Assembly (NCBI GenBank): GCA_036571765.1
Contig: BROE01000022.1
Span: 9,971,150 to 10,035,149, forward strand
DNA from: Plecoglossus altivelis
Lineage: Eukaryota > Chordata > Actinopteri > Osmeriformes > Plecoglossidae
Reading direction: 5' to 3'
DNA length: 64,000 nucleotides
Made by a program: the position numbers and the translations under genes. Positions 49,301-62,244 of the stretch are shown one piece after another. The notes under the pieces are model-generated. The model saw nothing but the letters and a program-made list of their open reading frames with translations. It had not been told where the DNA came from and did no database searches. Numbering within the stretch: the stretch's first letter is position 1; each line of letters starts with the position of its first letter.

Positions 49301-52300
49301 CTCTAACACACATTAAGTCTCTCACACAGACACACACTATCACACATACACACACACAGAGCAGGTCTCTGGGGCCTCATCTCAGAGCCAGGAGGTACAG
49401 CCATAAAAGTGACAGGCCAACTAATTATCCCCCAAATTACAACATCTTAATGCCCCTGTTCTAGGCAACTCTCACTAGACAGGGGTGGGGAAGGGAGGGC
49501 TGTGTGTGTAGGTGTGTGTGTGTGTGTATCAGCTGGGGGTGTTTATGCTGGGTGAGAGGAGGCGATAATGGAGGGGTTTTTTTTTTGCTCCTTGTTGTAC
49601 GTGTCCTGTTCGGACCCATGTCTCTCACAAAAAGCTGAGGTTGTTGCCATGGTCTTCTCACACCGTTCATCGAGTGGTTATGTGGTTCGAGACACGATCA
49701 TCTGACAAGCTCAGCCAGCTAAGTCTCCTCTCAGGAGTCGAGCGGCATTTTAAAGGCCTCCCCTGATTTCTTTTTTTTGTGGTCCTTTCGTCTCTCTTCA
49801 TCTCTCCTCACCTACATTCGCTGTCTTGTGTTGATCCTCTGAGCCGGTGCAATCCCACTCCTCTGTCCGTCTGCGTGGTCTCCTGTAACGATCCACATCT
49901 AATCTCACCTCCCCGCTCTGTGATCATTTGCCTGCTCTGAAACCCTCGGCTTATACTGTCTGAGCAGGACTGTTGGAAGTGTCGTGCGAGTGCGTGTGTG
50001 AGAACGAGAGAAAGAGAGAGAAAGCGAAAGGGAGGGCGATGATGGAACAGCCAGTGCACCTCGATCCCTTCATCTCGGAGCTGTGAGCCTTGAACATTTT
50101 CCCTAGAAGCGTGTGTGTACGTGTGTGTGTGTGTGTGTGTGTGTCACCCATTAACAAAGCAGACAGGCACGATAAGCAGATAGTAAATACCATCTCTGAT
50201 TCCCAGCTCAGCCTCAGGTCTGCTCCCTCACACCTCCTCCCCAGGATTAGGGAGAGCCTTACGGGATTTGTCTCCGGTTCTTCTGCTGATGTTAAACGGC
50301 CCCTCGGTTGGAAGCAGCGTGTTATCCACACGGGTCAGATCATGCGCCGTTGCCAGATTTACTTCCAAAATGTACACTCGGGATGGAAAAGATTTAAGAG
50401 GAGAGCGAGGACAGATAACAGAGAACAAAACGGACATGTTTTTTTTTTGTATCGCTCATGCCTTCACCCCCTTATACCGACGCATACACACACTCAAACA
50501 GCATGAGCAGGTGAGACCCTCTCTCTCTCTCTCTCGCTTGCTCGTTCGCTCTCTCGCTGGCTCTTGCTCTGTCACCTTTAGGCTATTATCATAAATTCTC
50601 TGTCTCACAGGTCCTTATTAATTCAGGCTTTATCTGGTCTCACAGAGCACAGCCACGTCATTAATGTTGTATGAGAACACGGGGAGAGGCTTGGAGGGGA
50701 GAGATGGAAATCAGGAGAACAGAGCTTTTTTTCAACGCTCTTTTTAAAAATAATTTCAATATATTACCGGAGAAAGGGTGCACTTTTTTCTCCTCGTAAT
50801 GAGAATGGCTACGGTGCGTTAGCGGAGAGAAGTAGAACAGATGGACTTACAGCGCCGAGACAGAACAGACTTGAGAACGGAGAACGGCGAAAGGTGATTG
50901 GATGGGGTGGGTGGCGGCAGATGAAAGTGGAGAAAGGGTTGAAACGGAGTGAGCGACAGAGATGAAAAGATAGAGAGGGTCAAGAGAAAGAGAGAGACGA
51001 GAGGCGAGAGAGACGGATGAAGGCGGCGCGTGGACAGCAGGCTGGCGGTGATGGAATAAGGGATTGATTCGCAGCGAGCCCAGGGTCACCTCAGGTCAAC
51101 ACAGCCATCTTTACTCCTCGCCTGGACCATTCATCTCACAATGAAGCCCTTCTCCCTCTCCTCCTCCTCTCGAACCCACTTGCCTCCCCGCGCCTTCCTG
51201 TCACCCCGAGCGAGAGAGAACGTGGGGGGGAGGAGTAGTGGGTGGGGATCGGGGCGCACGTTCACGAGAAAGGAGAAGGAGACGGATAAAGAGGGAATTT
51301 CGAACACGGAGTAGACGAGAAGAGATGAAAGAGGGACAGAGAGGTGTACAGGAAGAAGAAGTCGATTCCAGGACCGAACGATCCTTGACTGGCTACAGGC
51401 CGCTGGAGGGTGGTGTGTCCAGTTCTTGAGGCAGCATAGATGGTGTTTCAGGTGATTGGACATACAGGCAGTGCTCAGACAACTGCCCCTGTAGCGCCCT
51501 CTAGAGTAAGAGTGAGAGAGGGGGCGTCTGAGTCCGTGTGAGCGTGCCTTGCGTGCGTCAGTGCGTGCCTGTTTTCTGTGTGCACGCGCGCGTGCGTGGG
51601 ATTTCGCAGTGTTCTTGTTGAAATGAAGATCACAGTCCGTCACCAGAAAAGTGGACGAGAAGAAAGTGAATCAAGAAGCAACACGTGGCACAGGATGGTA
51701 ATCAAAGAGGGAGAGAGAAAGAGATAATACAGAAAGTAGGAGCTACAGATTGACAGACGAATAGATGGATAGAAAACACTTCAGTACCGGTGAAACTTGC
51801 ATGTAAACAAGTAAACTTGCATGTTATCTTCGCAGTAAAGATTCTTTGATGTCCTAAAATACCCTGCACCATTTGCTGGCTACATCCATATACATGTAGA
51901 GAAGCGTATCATCCCTATCCCTGTCCCCCGTGCAGTTACCCATCAACCCCAGGTCGTATACGCTGTGAAGCAATAAAGCACTTAGGCCTATGCTTTGTAT
52001 ACAGTGTGTATTATGGTGAATGCTAGCCAGCATTAGCAGTAAACACACTATCTAGGCCACCAGTCATCCCAGCTCAGGAGCGATATGCCGGATGTAGTAA
52101 CAGGTGCATCTGCCGGGCAGCCAGATGAAAGAGAAAGTGGAGTGGAAAAAAACAGGTACGGACCGTCCGGGTGACGGAGGATGAGAAGGAGAGCGGCGTC
52201 GAGGGCAGGTTTGAAAGAGAGTCCATCCCACACATCTTTTCATTAAGTGCAGGAAGCCGGATGGAAGCAGATCTGGAGATGTTGCGGGGCAGGCCGGCGG

Positions 52301-52730
52301 AATGACACCATCCATCACGGGTCCTGAATGGTCACTAAGAGCCTCCAAGGAGGACTGTCACCCACGGCGTTAGCACCCTCCTCGCCACGCTGTCCGCACG
52401 TCGCCCCTACTTCATCTACTCACCTCTGTCTTTCCACTCCATGAGAGCAGAAAGAGGGCGAGAGAGTGGGCGTGAAAGAAACGTGAGAGACAGAAACAGA
52501 CAGAAAAAGAGACATACAGAACGAGCTCAATTTCCTACCGAATTACATGAGACATTTGAATAATGTACTTCCAAACAAACACATGATGTGAAGAATTTGT
52601 GATGAATATGATGTGAAAATGATATGATTCCAACAGCACCATCTGCTAACTGAAAATATGCGCCCCAAAATGTGAACGGGCATGACAATTATTGAGAGGA
52701 ATTAGCTTATCTGTTCCATAACGCCAGGTC

Positions 52731-53005
52731 ACGTTGTGTCAGGTGAAAAAAACAGCCTGATATAATTTGCATTCTCTCTGTAGCTTTTGCAAGAGCACAC
52801 ATCTTCGTATTATCTCAGGTTGTCATTTGTGACCAAATTGATCCAGATAGTAACACCCATGATGGCAGGACAGACCCTTTGCATGTTAGGGGAGAGGGGG
52901 GGGGGTACACATTATATCAGGTGGGAAAAAAACAGCCTGATATCATTTGTATCCCCTCTCTAACGTTTGCCAGAAAAGAGCAGACGTCGTCATATTACAC
53001 CAGGC
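52731..53005 (+). repeat. imperfect direct duplication, two copies about 178 bp apart
   Basis: Copy 1 (about 52735-52825) and copy 2 (about 52913-53005) share TCAGGTG, then AAAAAAACAGCCTGATAT and ATTTG, with diverged but alignable TCTCT, GTTTGC and TCGTATTA parts after it. The intervening sequence carries a G11 run. The second copy is followed by ACACCAGGCATACTGG. Confidence 0.8.
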
Positions 53006-53850
53006 ATACTGGAACACTGTACACATGCTTTGTTCAGAGAGACGGCAGGCACACCCCGAACATTACAAGAAATAACATACATAGTTTTGCGCCTTCTGTT
53101 TCACACAACGAAATGACCATTTGAATTTCGTTTCTTGATTTCTGTTTGTGTATATATGCATGGATGCATGTACACATGTAAATGTACACATGTGTGAGTT
53201 GGTATGTTTGTGCGTGTGTGACTGTATGCGTACTGACGAGTAAGTTTGCTTTGGCAATAAAGCAAACTGCAAATGAAATGGACAAAAACAGAGAAAGAGA
53301 GAAAGAAAGAAAGACTGAGAAAGAGAGACAGAGAAAGACAGAAAAAGAGAGAGAACCCTTTGCTCAGCCCGAGGCCAGGTGTGACTGACTGGTCCACCCA
53401 CTCTCACTTCCACCCCTACATCCCATTAGGTGTGTGTGTGTGTGTGTCTATATGTGTGTGTGTATTTCAGTGCAGAGGTGCATGGGAGCAGGTGGCCAGA
53501 GGGAGACCTGAAAATGAGCTGTTACATGAGGAGTGCTTAGGGGCATCTGCAATTAAACTGACATCATCATCAAAGGGGATTTGTGAAGACGGGCATGAAT
53601 GTGGAGAGAGAGAGAGAAAGACAGAGATCAAGAAAGAACAAGCAAGTATAAAAGCGAGAGAGAGAGAGGAAGAGACAGCAGTGACTTACCACGTGAAAAA
53701 AAAGGAAATACTCACCCCGCCTGCACTCAGGAACAATAGGAGGCGGGTGATGGAAGACCGGAGGGAGAAGGAATCGAGACTCAGACTGAGTCCGCCTCCC
53801 TGAAGACGAGTGCATGACTGAAGCTCATCTCTGACTGTCAGCATCGGGGG

Positions 53851-53866
53851 CCAATGATGACGTTAA
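53851..53866. promoter_or_regulatory. CCAAT box joined to CRE-like TGACGTTA
   Basis: CCAATGATGACGTTAA, followed by a CpG-rich stretch (GAGCGCTCC, CAGCGCGCGG, CTCAGCGCTCC). The arrangement resembles a vertebrate core promoter on the + strand, but no transcript is known. Confidence 0.25.
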
Positions 53867-54306
53867 GCCAGCCGAACGAGAGCGCTCCTGTTTCTCAGAG
53901 CAGCGCGCGGAACTGCAACTCAGCGCTCCCAGTCTCCTCGGTTCCAGCCTCTACTCTCCGAGGTGTAGATCACGGAAAGGAGAAAGTGCAGGGAATTCGG
54001 CTGTGCAGAGGCGATTGATTGTTACATGCCTCCCTGTGAAGCATCGCGCAAGCAAGCAGGCAGGCAGGCACACACAAACACAAGCACATTCATGGCGATC
54101 TATTCCCTGTCATGTGCTGGATGGATGTCTCTGGGCCTGCGTTCACGGCTGTGTGTGTAAACTGTAAATGACTCTCTGCTTGATATATGGATTGGAAACG
54201 ATAATCCCAGGTTATGAATGAGTGTGTGACAGGTTGACTGGACTGCGGCGAGTTATTTATGATGTTTTCTTTGTGCTGCCCAAGTGCACTTTATGTCTGG
54301 CCCACT

Positions 54307-54310
<4 letters not shown>

Positions 54311-54347
<37 letters not shown>
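54311..54347 (+). repeat. (GA)n microsatellite
   Basis: About 17 GA units. Confidence 0.92.
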
Positions 54348-54726
54348 ACGGAGAGAGAGAAATATGCAGACAGATTGATAGAGTTGGAGAAAGAGAGAGA
54401 GCTCCATCTCCAGCTCATCTCTCTTTCTCTACTGCCTCTCTATCTTCCACTCTCTCCCTGTAATGTTCTCTCTCTCTGTCCCTGCCTCCTCCCTGAAATG
54501 AAGTGTAACTTAAACACATGTTGTTGGGTAAAATCTTGTCCAAAATGGAACAGAGCTGGAAATATCAGATGTCAGATATGGTATGGCAGGTCTACCGGAG
54601 GATCCCTGTAAATCTGTCGAAACTACGAAGAAGGATAATTAGCTAGATCTGTAATGCACATTACTGGTCCTATCAAGGGAACAGGAGAGGATGAGGAGGA
54701 ACAGCAATAATGTTCTTCCAGTACAG

Positions 54727-54865
54727 CCACCCCCACAACACCCCAACCGGCAAACCCACCACCCCCACCCCCACGCCCACGCCCACCCCCTCACCGACGC
54801 CCCCCCCCCACGCCCTCCACCCCACCCTCACCCCCACCACCCCCCACCCCCACGGCCCACCCCTG
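54727..54865 (+). repeat. C-rich CCCCACC tract
   Basis: About 140 bp of C with spaced A, few G and T. The minus strand is G-rich with many GGGG runs (G-quadruplex potential). Confidence 0.88.
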
Positions 54866-55548
54866 TCCTCCTCTTCAGACAACATTCCTCCATCTTCTCA
54901 GGGGTGTTGCTGTCTTAGGTGTCACTTTCTCTTCCCTTTTCCCATGAAATTGCGATTCTGTTTTCATTTCCAATTTGCAAAAAGGATGTGATTCCCTTTC
55001 ATGTATATTAGACACCTAGATTTACCCCGGGACGAGTTCCTGCTGCAAGTCCAAGGCTGCCACGGGTGTTGAGTTTGTCACAGCCTTCACAATGTGACAG
55101 TCAGGAGTTATTGCTTGTTATCATGAGTTATTGATTGAGGACGTGTTTTGATACAGATATCGATCGTGGCCAACAGCGATCTTCTAAACGTGCGATACAG
55201 AAACGCCTTAATCAATATGGATGAAAGTTCAATTCCTCCAACAATTCCAAAATGGGACCTGCTCTGTTGCGAGACCATCTGTTCACAGCTTGATTTTGTC
55301 ATGAAAGGTCACAAATCAAATTGACCTTTAGATAGACGTTAGAACTCATTTCTATCTGCGTGTAAAGTGCTTTTCTGCAAATGTGTATCACAGATGGCAC
55401 GACTGTCTAAATTCTGTTTGGTGATGAGTTGGAAATACATCCAAATAAGTCTTTTGTTTCTATGGATGTTTGGGGGAAGATGAGACAGCTGACAGGTGAG
55501 AAGACAGATGTCTGCTGCATGAGGACGAACTTGATCTGGGAAACACAC

Positions 55549-55787
55549 ACCGGCCTACACACACACACACACACACACACCGACCTACACACACACACAC
55601 ACACACCAACCTACACACACACACACCACACCAACCTACACACACACAACACACACCACCGGCTCACACACACACACACACTCACACACTGGCCTACACA
55701 CACAGACACATACACACCGGCCTAACACACACACACACACACACACCCAGCCCTACACACACACACAAACAAAAAAACAAACAAAAA

Positions 55788-55824
<37 letters not shown>

Positions 55825-56066
55825 TGGCCTACACACACAGACACACACACAATGGTCTACACACACATACACCGGCCTACGCACACACACACCGGCCTAT
55901 ACACACACACACACACACACCCGCCTACACACACACCAGCCTACACACACACACAGACACACACCGGCCCACACACACACACACATACACACATTCACAC
56001 ACACACCGGCCTACACACACACACAGACAGACACACTACACACACAGAGACACACACGGATGAATA
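55549..56066 (+). repeat. CA microsatellite organised as a CCGGCCTACACAC minisatellite
   Basis: About 500 bp of (CA)n interrupted at intervals of mostly 20-50 bp by CACCGGCCTACA, CACCGACCTACA, CACCAACCTACA or CACTGGCCTACA, with one AAAAAAACAAACAAAAAAAA insertion near 55770-55791. Confidence 0.93.
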
Positions 56067-56351
56067 ACTGATGAAATGCAAACACATGCGTAGACTCACA
56101 CTGAAACCATTTTTTTCCTCTTTCGTTCCATGAAATACATGACAGAATATATATACGACCCATCCATCCGGTACTGTGTCCGTCTGTCTGTCTGGCCCTG
56201 TTTGGAGGTTGAAGATTGTTGCACCTGCCGTGGAGACTCCGGCTCTTATGAAACACGTTCCTGAGATCTTTGACTTTAATTGAAACCCAGTGACATCTGG
56301 ACGCAATCTGAACTCAGAAGGACATGCTATTCAATCCATCCCCTCGAACCC

Positions 56352-56486
56352 CACACACACACTTACATACACACACACTTACACACACATGCAGATGCAC
56401 ACACACACAAACACGCACACACATGCAGATGCACACACACACACTTGCACACACATGCAGATGCACACACACACACACACACACTA
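56352..56486 (+). repeat. CA repeat with CATGCAGATGCA units
   Basis: (CA)n interrupted three times by ACATGCAGATGCACAC, spaced about 38-40 bp. Confidence 0.92.
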
Positions 56487-56771
56487 AAAACACATTCTTA
56501 CAGATGGGCCATTCAATACATGCACCCTTGCTTAATTTATGACATGCGAGGCAACTCCAAACACTGACTCCAATATCCGCCACCCCCCCCTTGCCCCCCC
56601 CAGCGTTCTCGCCCCCTCTCCTGCCCCCCCGGGGCCCCCTCACCCCCGCCCAGCGTTAGGCCTGATCCCACCGGTGGCTCATCCATCAGCAGAGCTCTGG
56701 AGTCAGGGAAGAAGCCGGGCCCAGAACATGACACTCAGGGTATGTTTCCTGTCACACACACCCTCTTATTG

Positions 56772-56803
<32 letters not shown>

Positions 56804-57816
56804 ACTTTCTGTCTCGAACATTCATGTAAATCATCACAACACTCACATTCAGAGCAGCAGCATTGAAAAAGTATATCCTTTATTTGAAAATGGATTAATC
56901 TCATGGTTTTATATATCGTTGTATTTATTTAACACCTCTGTGGTATTCCTGCAGTTTTTTCTTTGGACCCGTGATATCATTTGTGTTTTACAACATTTAC
57001 TGCCATAACAATTTCCATTCAACTCATCTCTCATTTGTACCTGGTTGGCGTAGCGTGTGGGAAAATGGAATTGTTTTGAATAATGCTCGCCATTCTGTAG
57101 TTTCACACATGACAATGCAGGACAAAAGGCAAGGAAACCGACCCGTTCACGGTATTCTGTTGAAACAGCAGGCCAGACAGAACCCGAGTTGGTGAAACAG
57201 AACAAGACAGAGAGAAGGCAACACAGCAAACATGTTGGTAGTTTGCATGTTTTCAGGCAGATACACACTTTTAGTACCCAGCAGATCAATGGACTCTGAA
57301 TACACCGTATGTAAAATAAATGTGATATTTAACGTGTTCTTCACAGAAAATGTGCAGAACCTACAAAATAATTCATGGAAAAATTATTTTGCCCGAGCAC
57401 CGCATGAGGGAAACTATATACAACGCAACTGGGTGGCCAAGCAGGTTGCACTTCTATCAGCAAGCAGGATGTGAACTTGAATAGGAAGATGGACTGGGCA
57501 GGTGGGATCAGGACAGACATCTGGGTCAAACACGGGCAGATTGAAATATACCTTCGCCTGTGTTTCTCTCTCACTGCTGAGTGTCTGGCACATCTTGACA
57601 AGCTCTTCCTGGACCGCGCTGCTCGCTCGCACAGTCCTTCTCTTGTGCGTGAGATTTATTTGTGCAGTGTGATGATGATGATGGTGATGAATGGGGTGAG
57701 TGAGTCAGTGTCCGCTGCGTCATGTGATAGACTGGCTCCTGGTTATCACAGCATTCTCAGCTGTTGATTGCAGGTCCCATGTAAACCATCCTCTCTTCCT
57801 GATGTCTGAGGACAAA

Positions 57817-57827
57817 TACACACACAC

Positions 57828-57864
<37 letters not shown>
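57817..57864 (+). repeat. (CA)n microsatellite
   Basis: About 23 CA units with one CG. Confidence 0.93.
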
Positions 57865-57865
<1 letters not shown>

Positions 57866-58982
57866 CCAAAAATGATTATTTCCTTCTCCAGCTGAATGTA
57901 GGCCAAATGTTAAATGCAATCTCTAAATCAGGAGGATCTCTCTTATATAGCAGTGTATTAATCTGTATTAACATGCCCGCAGCATTTAAGAATGTACGGA
58001 CAGAGGCGGTTCGCTATTCATTTATTTTAATTGCTCTCCACCTGCTATGATAATCAGGATTTAAATAGAGAAATTTCCATTTTCAATTAAATCCCCCTCT
58101 GTCTATGCATGGGAATGAGGCCAGTCTCATCAGAAAAGAATTAAAGGTATTTTTGTTTCTTTTTTTCCAGTTTCTCCTGTAGTTCTCCAAGCAAAACCCT
58201 AAATCCTCCCTGAGAAGCACAGAGAGACGCCAGGCTCTGTGTACCGTGTCTGCGACGGTTAAGAAGGAATGTGACATCCGTCTCTTCGGCACACAGCCGT
58301 CGTCTCTTAGCGTGCTAGCCCATACGGAGAGTGATCAATCACCACACAGATCCCCCCCCCCCGATGGCTCTGTGCGCGCGTGTGCCCCCGTGCACGTGTC
58401 CACACATTACCGGCCGAATGTGTTCGAGAGGGAGTGTGTGCGTGGATGTGCTTGGGCGCGCGATGTGTCGGGAAGTGTAAGAGTATGTTTGCGCGCGAAA
58501 GTGAGATAGCGGTCCCTGTGGAGATCATTAGCAACGGAGCGGCTCTCGGTCAATACCACTCGTGGGTGCATCGACAAGGCTCGGCAGGGCCACGGTGTCT
58601 AATAGAGGAAGAGGAATATCAGCAGCTACCAAACCAGTTAGACAACAAATGTGGCACAACACCCAGGAAGCTGGGAGACGACCAGAGGGCTTTAAGGAAA
58701 ATTGATCTGACACTACAGCTCCCTCAAAGTCATTACCACCAGAACAAGGCTTCTGACACAGGTTCCCTTTGCTCTGGTGATGCACAGGGGACGGATACAC
58801 GAGTCTGAGCGTGTGCGTGCGCGTTTTACTGCTTTGTCAAACTGAAATGTGTGCTCTTTAGACCGCCAGACAGCCACTCACATGCACACACACATACATG
58901 CAAAAATGAAGAAAATACCAAACGAATGAGCTACATATAAGCCTAAAATGGACAAGAGCTGTTTTCACAAGCGTTCTCTTTA

Positions 58983-59025
58983 CGTGTGTGCGTGCGTGCG
59001 TGCGTGCGTGCGTGTGTGTGTGTGT
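58983..59025 (+). repeat. (GCGT)n(GT)n repeat
   Basis: GTGTGCGTGCGTGCGTGCGT and further units, then GT. Alternating purine/pyrimidine. Confidence 0.92.
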
Positions 59026-60568
59026 GGATTTGCGTGTGAGTGTGAATCTGTGTGGCAATGAAACGTAATGGCATTTCCACACACAATGATGATTGTGATG
59101 AATGAGCCTCTGTAGGTGTGACTCTTGCCTGCACTCCTTTCATCAGAGCAGACACGAACAGCCTATTCAAAACGAAACACAATCTATCTCGCTTTTTTAT
59201 TGAGTAAATGGCTTTAGCAATTGGTCTACATTCATATGTAAGACATGCATTTCCCCTTCTATTGAGACTGATATTCAAGCAGAGAAATAATCGATGTTGC
59301 GCTTTTTGTAACAACAAACAATTGTTGCTCCGAAAGAAAAATAGTTTACGTTGTATTAGTCTGGTATCCGACTCCTTAAAATGACTCACTATAAAAGATC
59401 CGGAAAACCAATTTGACCATATCAAAGCTTTACCAGTCTGGGAATGTTGATGTCAATGTCTCCCAGCAGTGTGTAGACACAAAACACTAGCATCATTAGA
59501 CAGGACCTTTAGCATGGTACACTAACACAAAGACATAAACAGAAAACAACATTATATAATACAAAGGACTGACCGTGTGGTTGATAAAAAAAATATTCTA
59601 ACATGTGTCCCGTCTACATTGTTAATGTTGTTTAAAATAACGTTTAAAAACGTTTTTTATTTTTTATTTTGGGGGGGTGGGGTGGGGGCAGTTTGCATTG
59701 TTACAATGTCGTTCTGGCCATCCCATCTTGAATGTGTTCCTGAGCGAGCACATCGTTAAAGTGTGTCTGGGACTTGACAGGAAGCTTCGCTTACGTGTAA
59801 GATGCCACTTCCACACCGCAGTAAATGTAAAAGTTTTTTTTTAAAGTCAGTCGGAGTAAGTGTTAAAATAGAAGACGGAAAATCACAGCCGTTAAATATG
59901 GGCAAGGAAGACACAATTGAGAGGAATAAAAAGGTTTTTTCAAACGTAAAATAAAAACAACTGTTCAATTCAATTATATTTACAAATACAAACACATGTG
60001 GATATTGCACAACATTTCATAAATACACGTAGGTAATTATTTATCTTTTAAACTAAACCAGTTGGTTGCGTGTCTCTGCAGAATATACGTTTTCTGTTGT
60101 TTTCAAATCAGCAAATCGCCGCAGGCTTTTCACTTTTAACTGCTGGCTTCATCAAAAAGGAAAAATAAAATAACCATTTTCCAAATGTTCTCTTGGTCAT
60201 TATAGTAAACAGAGGGACTTTTACAATAAGACACTTTAGAGAGTAAGATCTGAAAGGCAGACTAAGAACTATTTTTTATGAGGTTATTATAGAAGAATTA
60301 CAGCCGAAGGCTTACTGCAGATCATTCCAAAATGGCAAAGAGGAAACCTCTGTATTTTACTTGAGACCTTTGTGTTAAATTAAGACATTTTGAAGTGGTA
60401 ATTTTCAGTACACTGTAATAGGCAGCAATTACTTTAATTAATATAAAGCTTTTGCGACCAACATTATTTAATGAATAGCTAAAGAGCAAAGATACTGTAT
60501 TTATTTTTGTTCTTTATTGTTAAAAAAAAACATTATGACATGGATAAGTTTATGATTTTTTTTTTCAG

Positions 60569-60705
60569 ATGCCTCCAAGTTGTATGGTTTTAAACATACA
60601 AAATGTTGAGTGCACACTGGCAGTTTCCAATTTCACAGCTAAACTGGGAATGCAATCATTGTTCCAACAGGTCCCTCAGGTTACCACGCCTGACAAAGAC
60701 CTGAG
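60569..60705 (+). other. strong exon-like block, possibly coding (unknown gene or lncRNA)
   Basis: 137 bp after a T-rich tract and TTTTTTTTTCAG, ending at a consensus donor CTGAG/GTGAGT. The frame that starts at the first base (ATG) is open across the block and gives 45 residues plus two bases (start MPPSCMVLNIQNVECTLAVS, end QQVPQVTTPDKDL). It has no simple-sequence bias and sits in AT-rich repeat-free DNA. I recognise no family. A non-coding exon or chance remains possible. Confidence 0.35.
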
Positions 60706-62244
60706 GTGAGTGGGCCATAGGTACACAACACTGAAGTAAACTCTATATTTGATCATCCTCCTCTTTCAATCAGTCTTTTTTAACGTGTGCTCCTTTCATC
60801 TTAAAGATGTATTTGCAATCTATTTATCTTTGTTTCTCCCTCTTTCCCCCCTGCTCCTTCCTTTGCCAGCCCGCCTTTCCCCCTGTCCTCTCCCCTCTGC
60901 GCCTCGCTCTCCTTCTGCAGCACACTCTCCATCTTTGCCTTACGTGACTGGAGCTCATATCAGCGAGAATAATTTATAGGCCTGATGAATTAGTGATGCT
61001 GTGGAGTTAGAATGATTCAGCCTTCATATGGAACAGTCTGAAATATTTGGACAGTGGAGGAGTGAGTGATCAGTGTTTGCCTGGGTGTTGTTGGCAAACA
61101 CATGTCAGAGAAACTGACTGTCAGAAAAGCTCTGGGGGGCTGAAAGAGGGCTTAGGGCCCGGGGCAGAGGAGACCAAAACACACAGGAGAAGGGAGGAGC
61201 AAAAGGTGAGCAGTAGAAGGAAAAGATATGGTGGGCTAGTTTACATTTCTCTCTGTCGAATTGTAAATGTCTAATGCTACGGTTGCTTATTTTCCCCAGT
61301 TCAGGTCACATGCAGCAATCCTGAATCCATTTTCTTCAGCCCAAGCTCAGACAGACAGGTGTTTTCTCCTGACCAGCCAGCAGTATCTCATCACTTCCAT
61401 GGGTGTCTGAACGAGGTTGTGAGCCATGGAGACCATACTGCATGTAACTGGTAATGGAATGGTTAATGGAACGGTTAATGCTATCACACAAACTCACCCA
61501 AACGGACTCAAACACACACACACTCACATACACACGCATGCTGGGCCTGTCTCAGGTGTCTGTCACCTGTCTTGGCAGCTGTCACCTTCCTGCCCTCTGG
61601 CCGGTGAGAGTGTTGATGAGAGGTGAGGAGCAGGTGGGGCTGCATTATCAAACTCTCTACCCTAACCCCCTCCCCCCCTCCACACCCACCCACCCACACA
61701 CTGCCCCCACCTTCCTTATTTCCCTATTGAGTTGAAACAGTGCCCCTTGTGGTCCAGGCGTTAAGTGCTGTAATTCAGTGACGACTGCGAAGAGGAGGGT
61801 TCCCATTTCGAGTTGATAGACAGCAGACATTAGAGATGATTTGAACTTCATCATACATTGTCCTGGTTTAGAGTTCTCCAGAAAGGAAAAGCTACATGCT
61901 ACATGGTTTGATCAGTCTTTTGTTCTGCGCACAATTCACTATAGTGCATCTACTTGTAAACATGCTTAACATGTGAATAAACATCAAACATAACAGAGCC
62001 TAGTGTATTAGGGTCAGGGTTGTCACGCTTCAAAATGATCATGTCAAGGGCCAGAGGCTCATAGTGGATTTCAGGTCATGTGGGTTCACCATCACGCATG
62101 ATGTGAACAGGCTATCAGAAGCTTAGCATGGTGTCACGAGGGCACATTATTCAGGGAATGATGGATTGCTTTCTTAAAACTCTGATTCTGTCAGTTCCTT
62201 TCTGACTAATGCAAAGGTTGGTATCACTGCCCTCCCTCCTCCAG

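Larger units (their letters stand above)
45231..52700. other. intergenic region, repeat-rich, no recognised gene
   Basis: It holds (GA)n (45644-45689 and 47580-47624), GT/CA runs (46018-46040, 46752-46777, 47935-47970, 48553-48580, 49499-49528, 50108-50143), a long CT-rich stretch (49014-49300), GA/CG-rich parts (50880-51400) and a candidate CTCF-type site (51494-51504). A weak exon-like block with an AG/GT frame lies at 45235-45313, but its polypyrimidine tract is poor. No coding gene can be supported. Confidence 0.55.
53006..60560. other. intergenic region, repeat-rich, no recognised gene
   Basis: It holds GA-rich tracts (53286-53365, 53605-53680), a promoter-like CCAAT-CRE element (53851-53866), (GA)n (54311-54347), a CCCCACC tract (54727-54865), a large CA/CGGCCTA minisatellite (55549-56066), a second CA block (56352-56486), (CT)n (56774-56803), (CA)n (57817-57864) and (GCGT)n (58983-59025). 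About 56830-57480 and 59130-60560 are AT-rich and repeat-free. No protein family was recognised. Confidence 0.55.

Noticed and set aside
49674..49710. tRNA-like GGTTCGAGA motif
   Set aside because: Only the T-loop-like word is present. No A-box or cloverleaf can be drawn around it.
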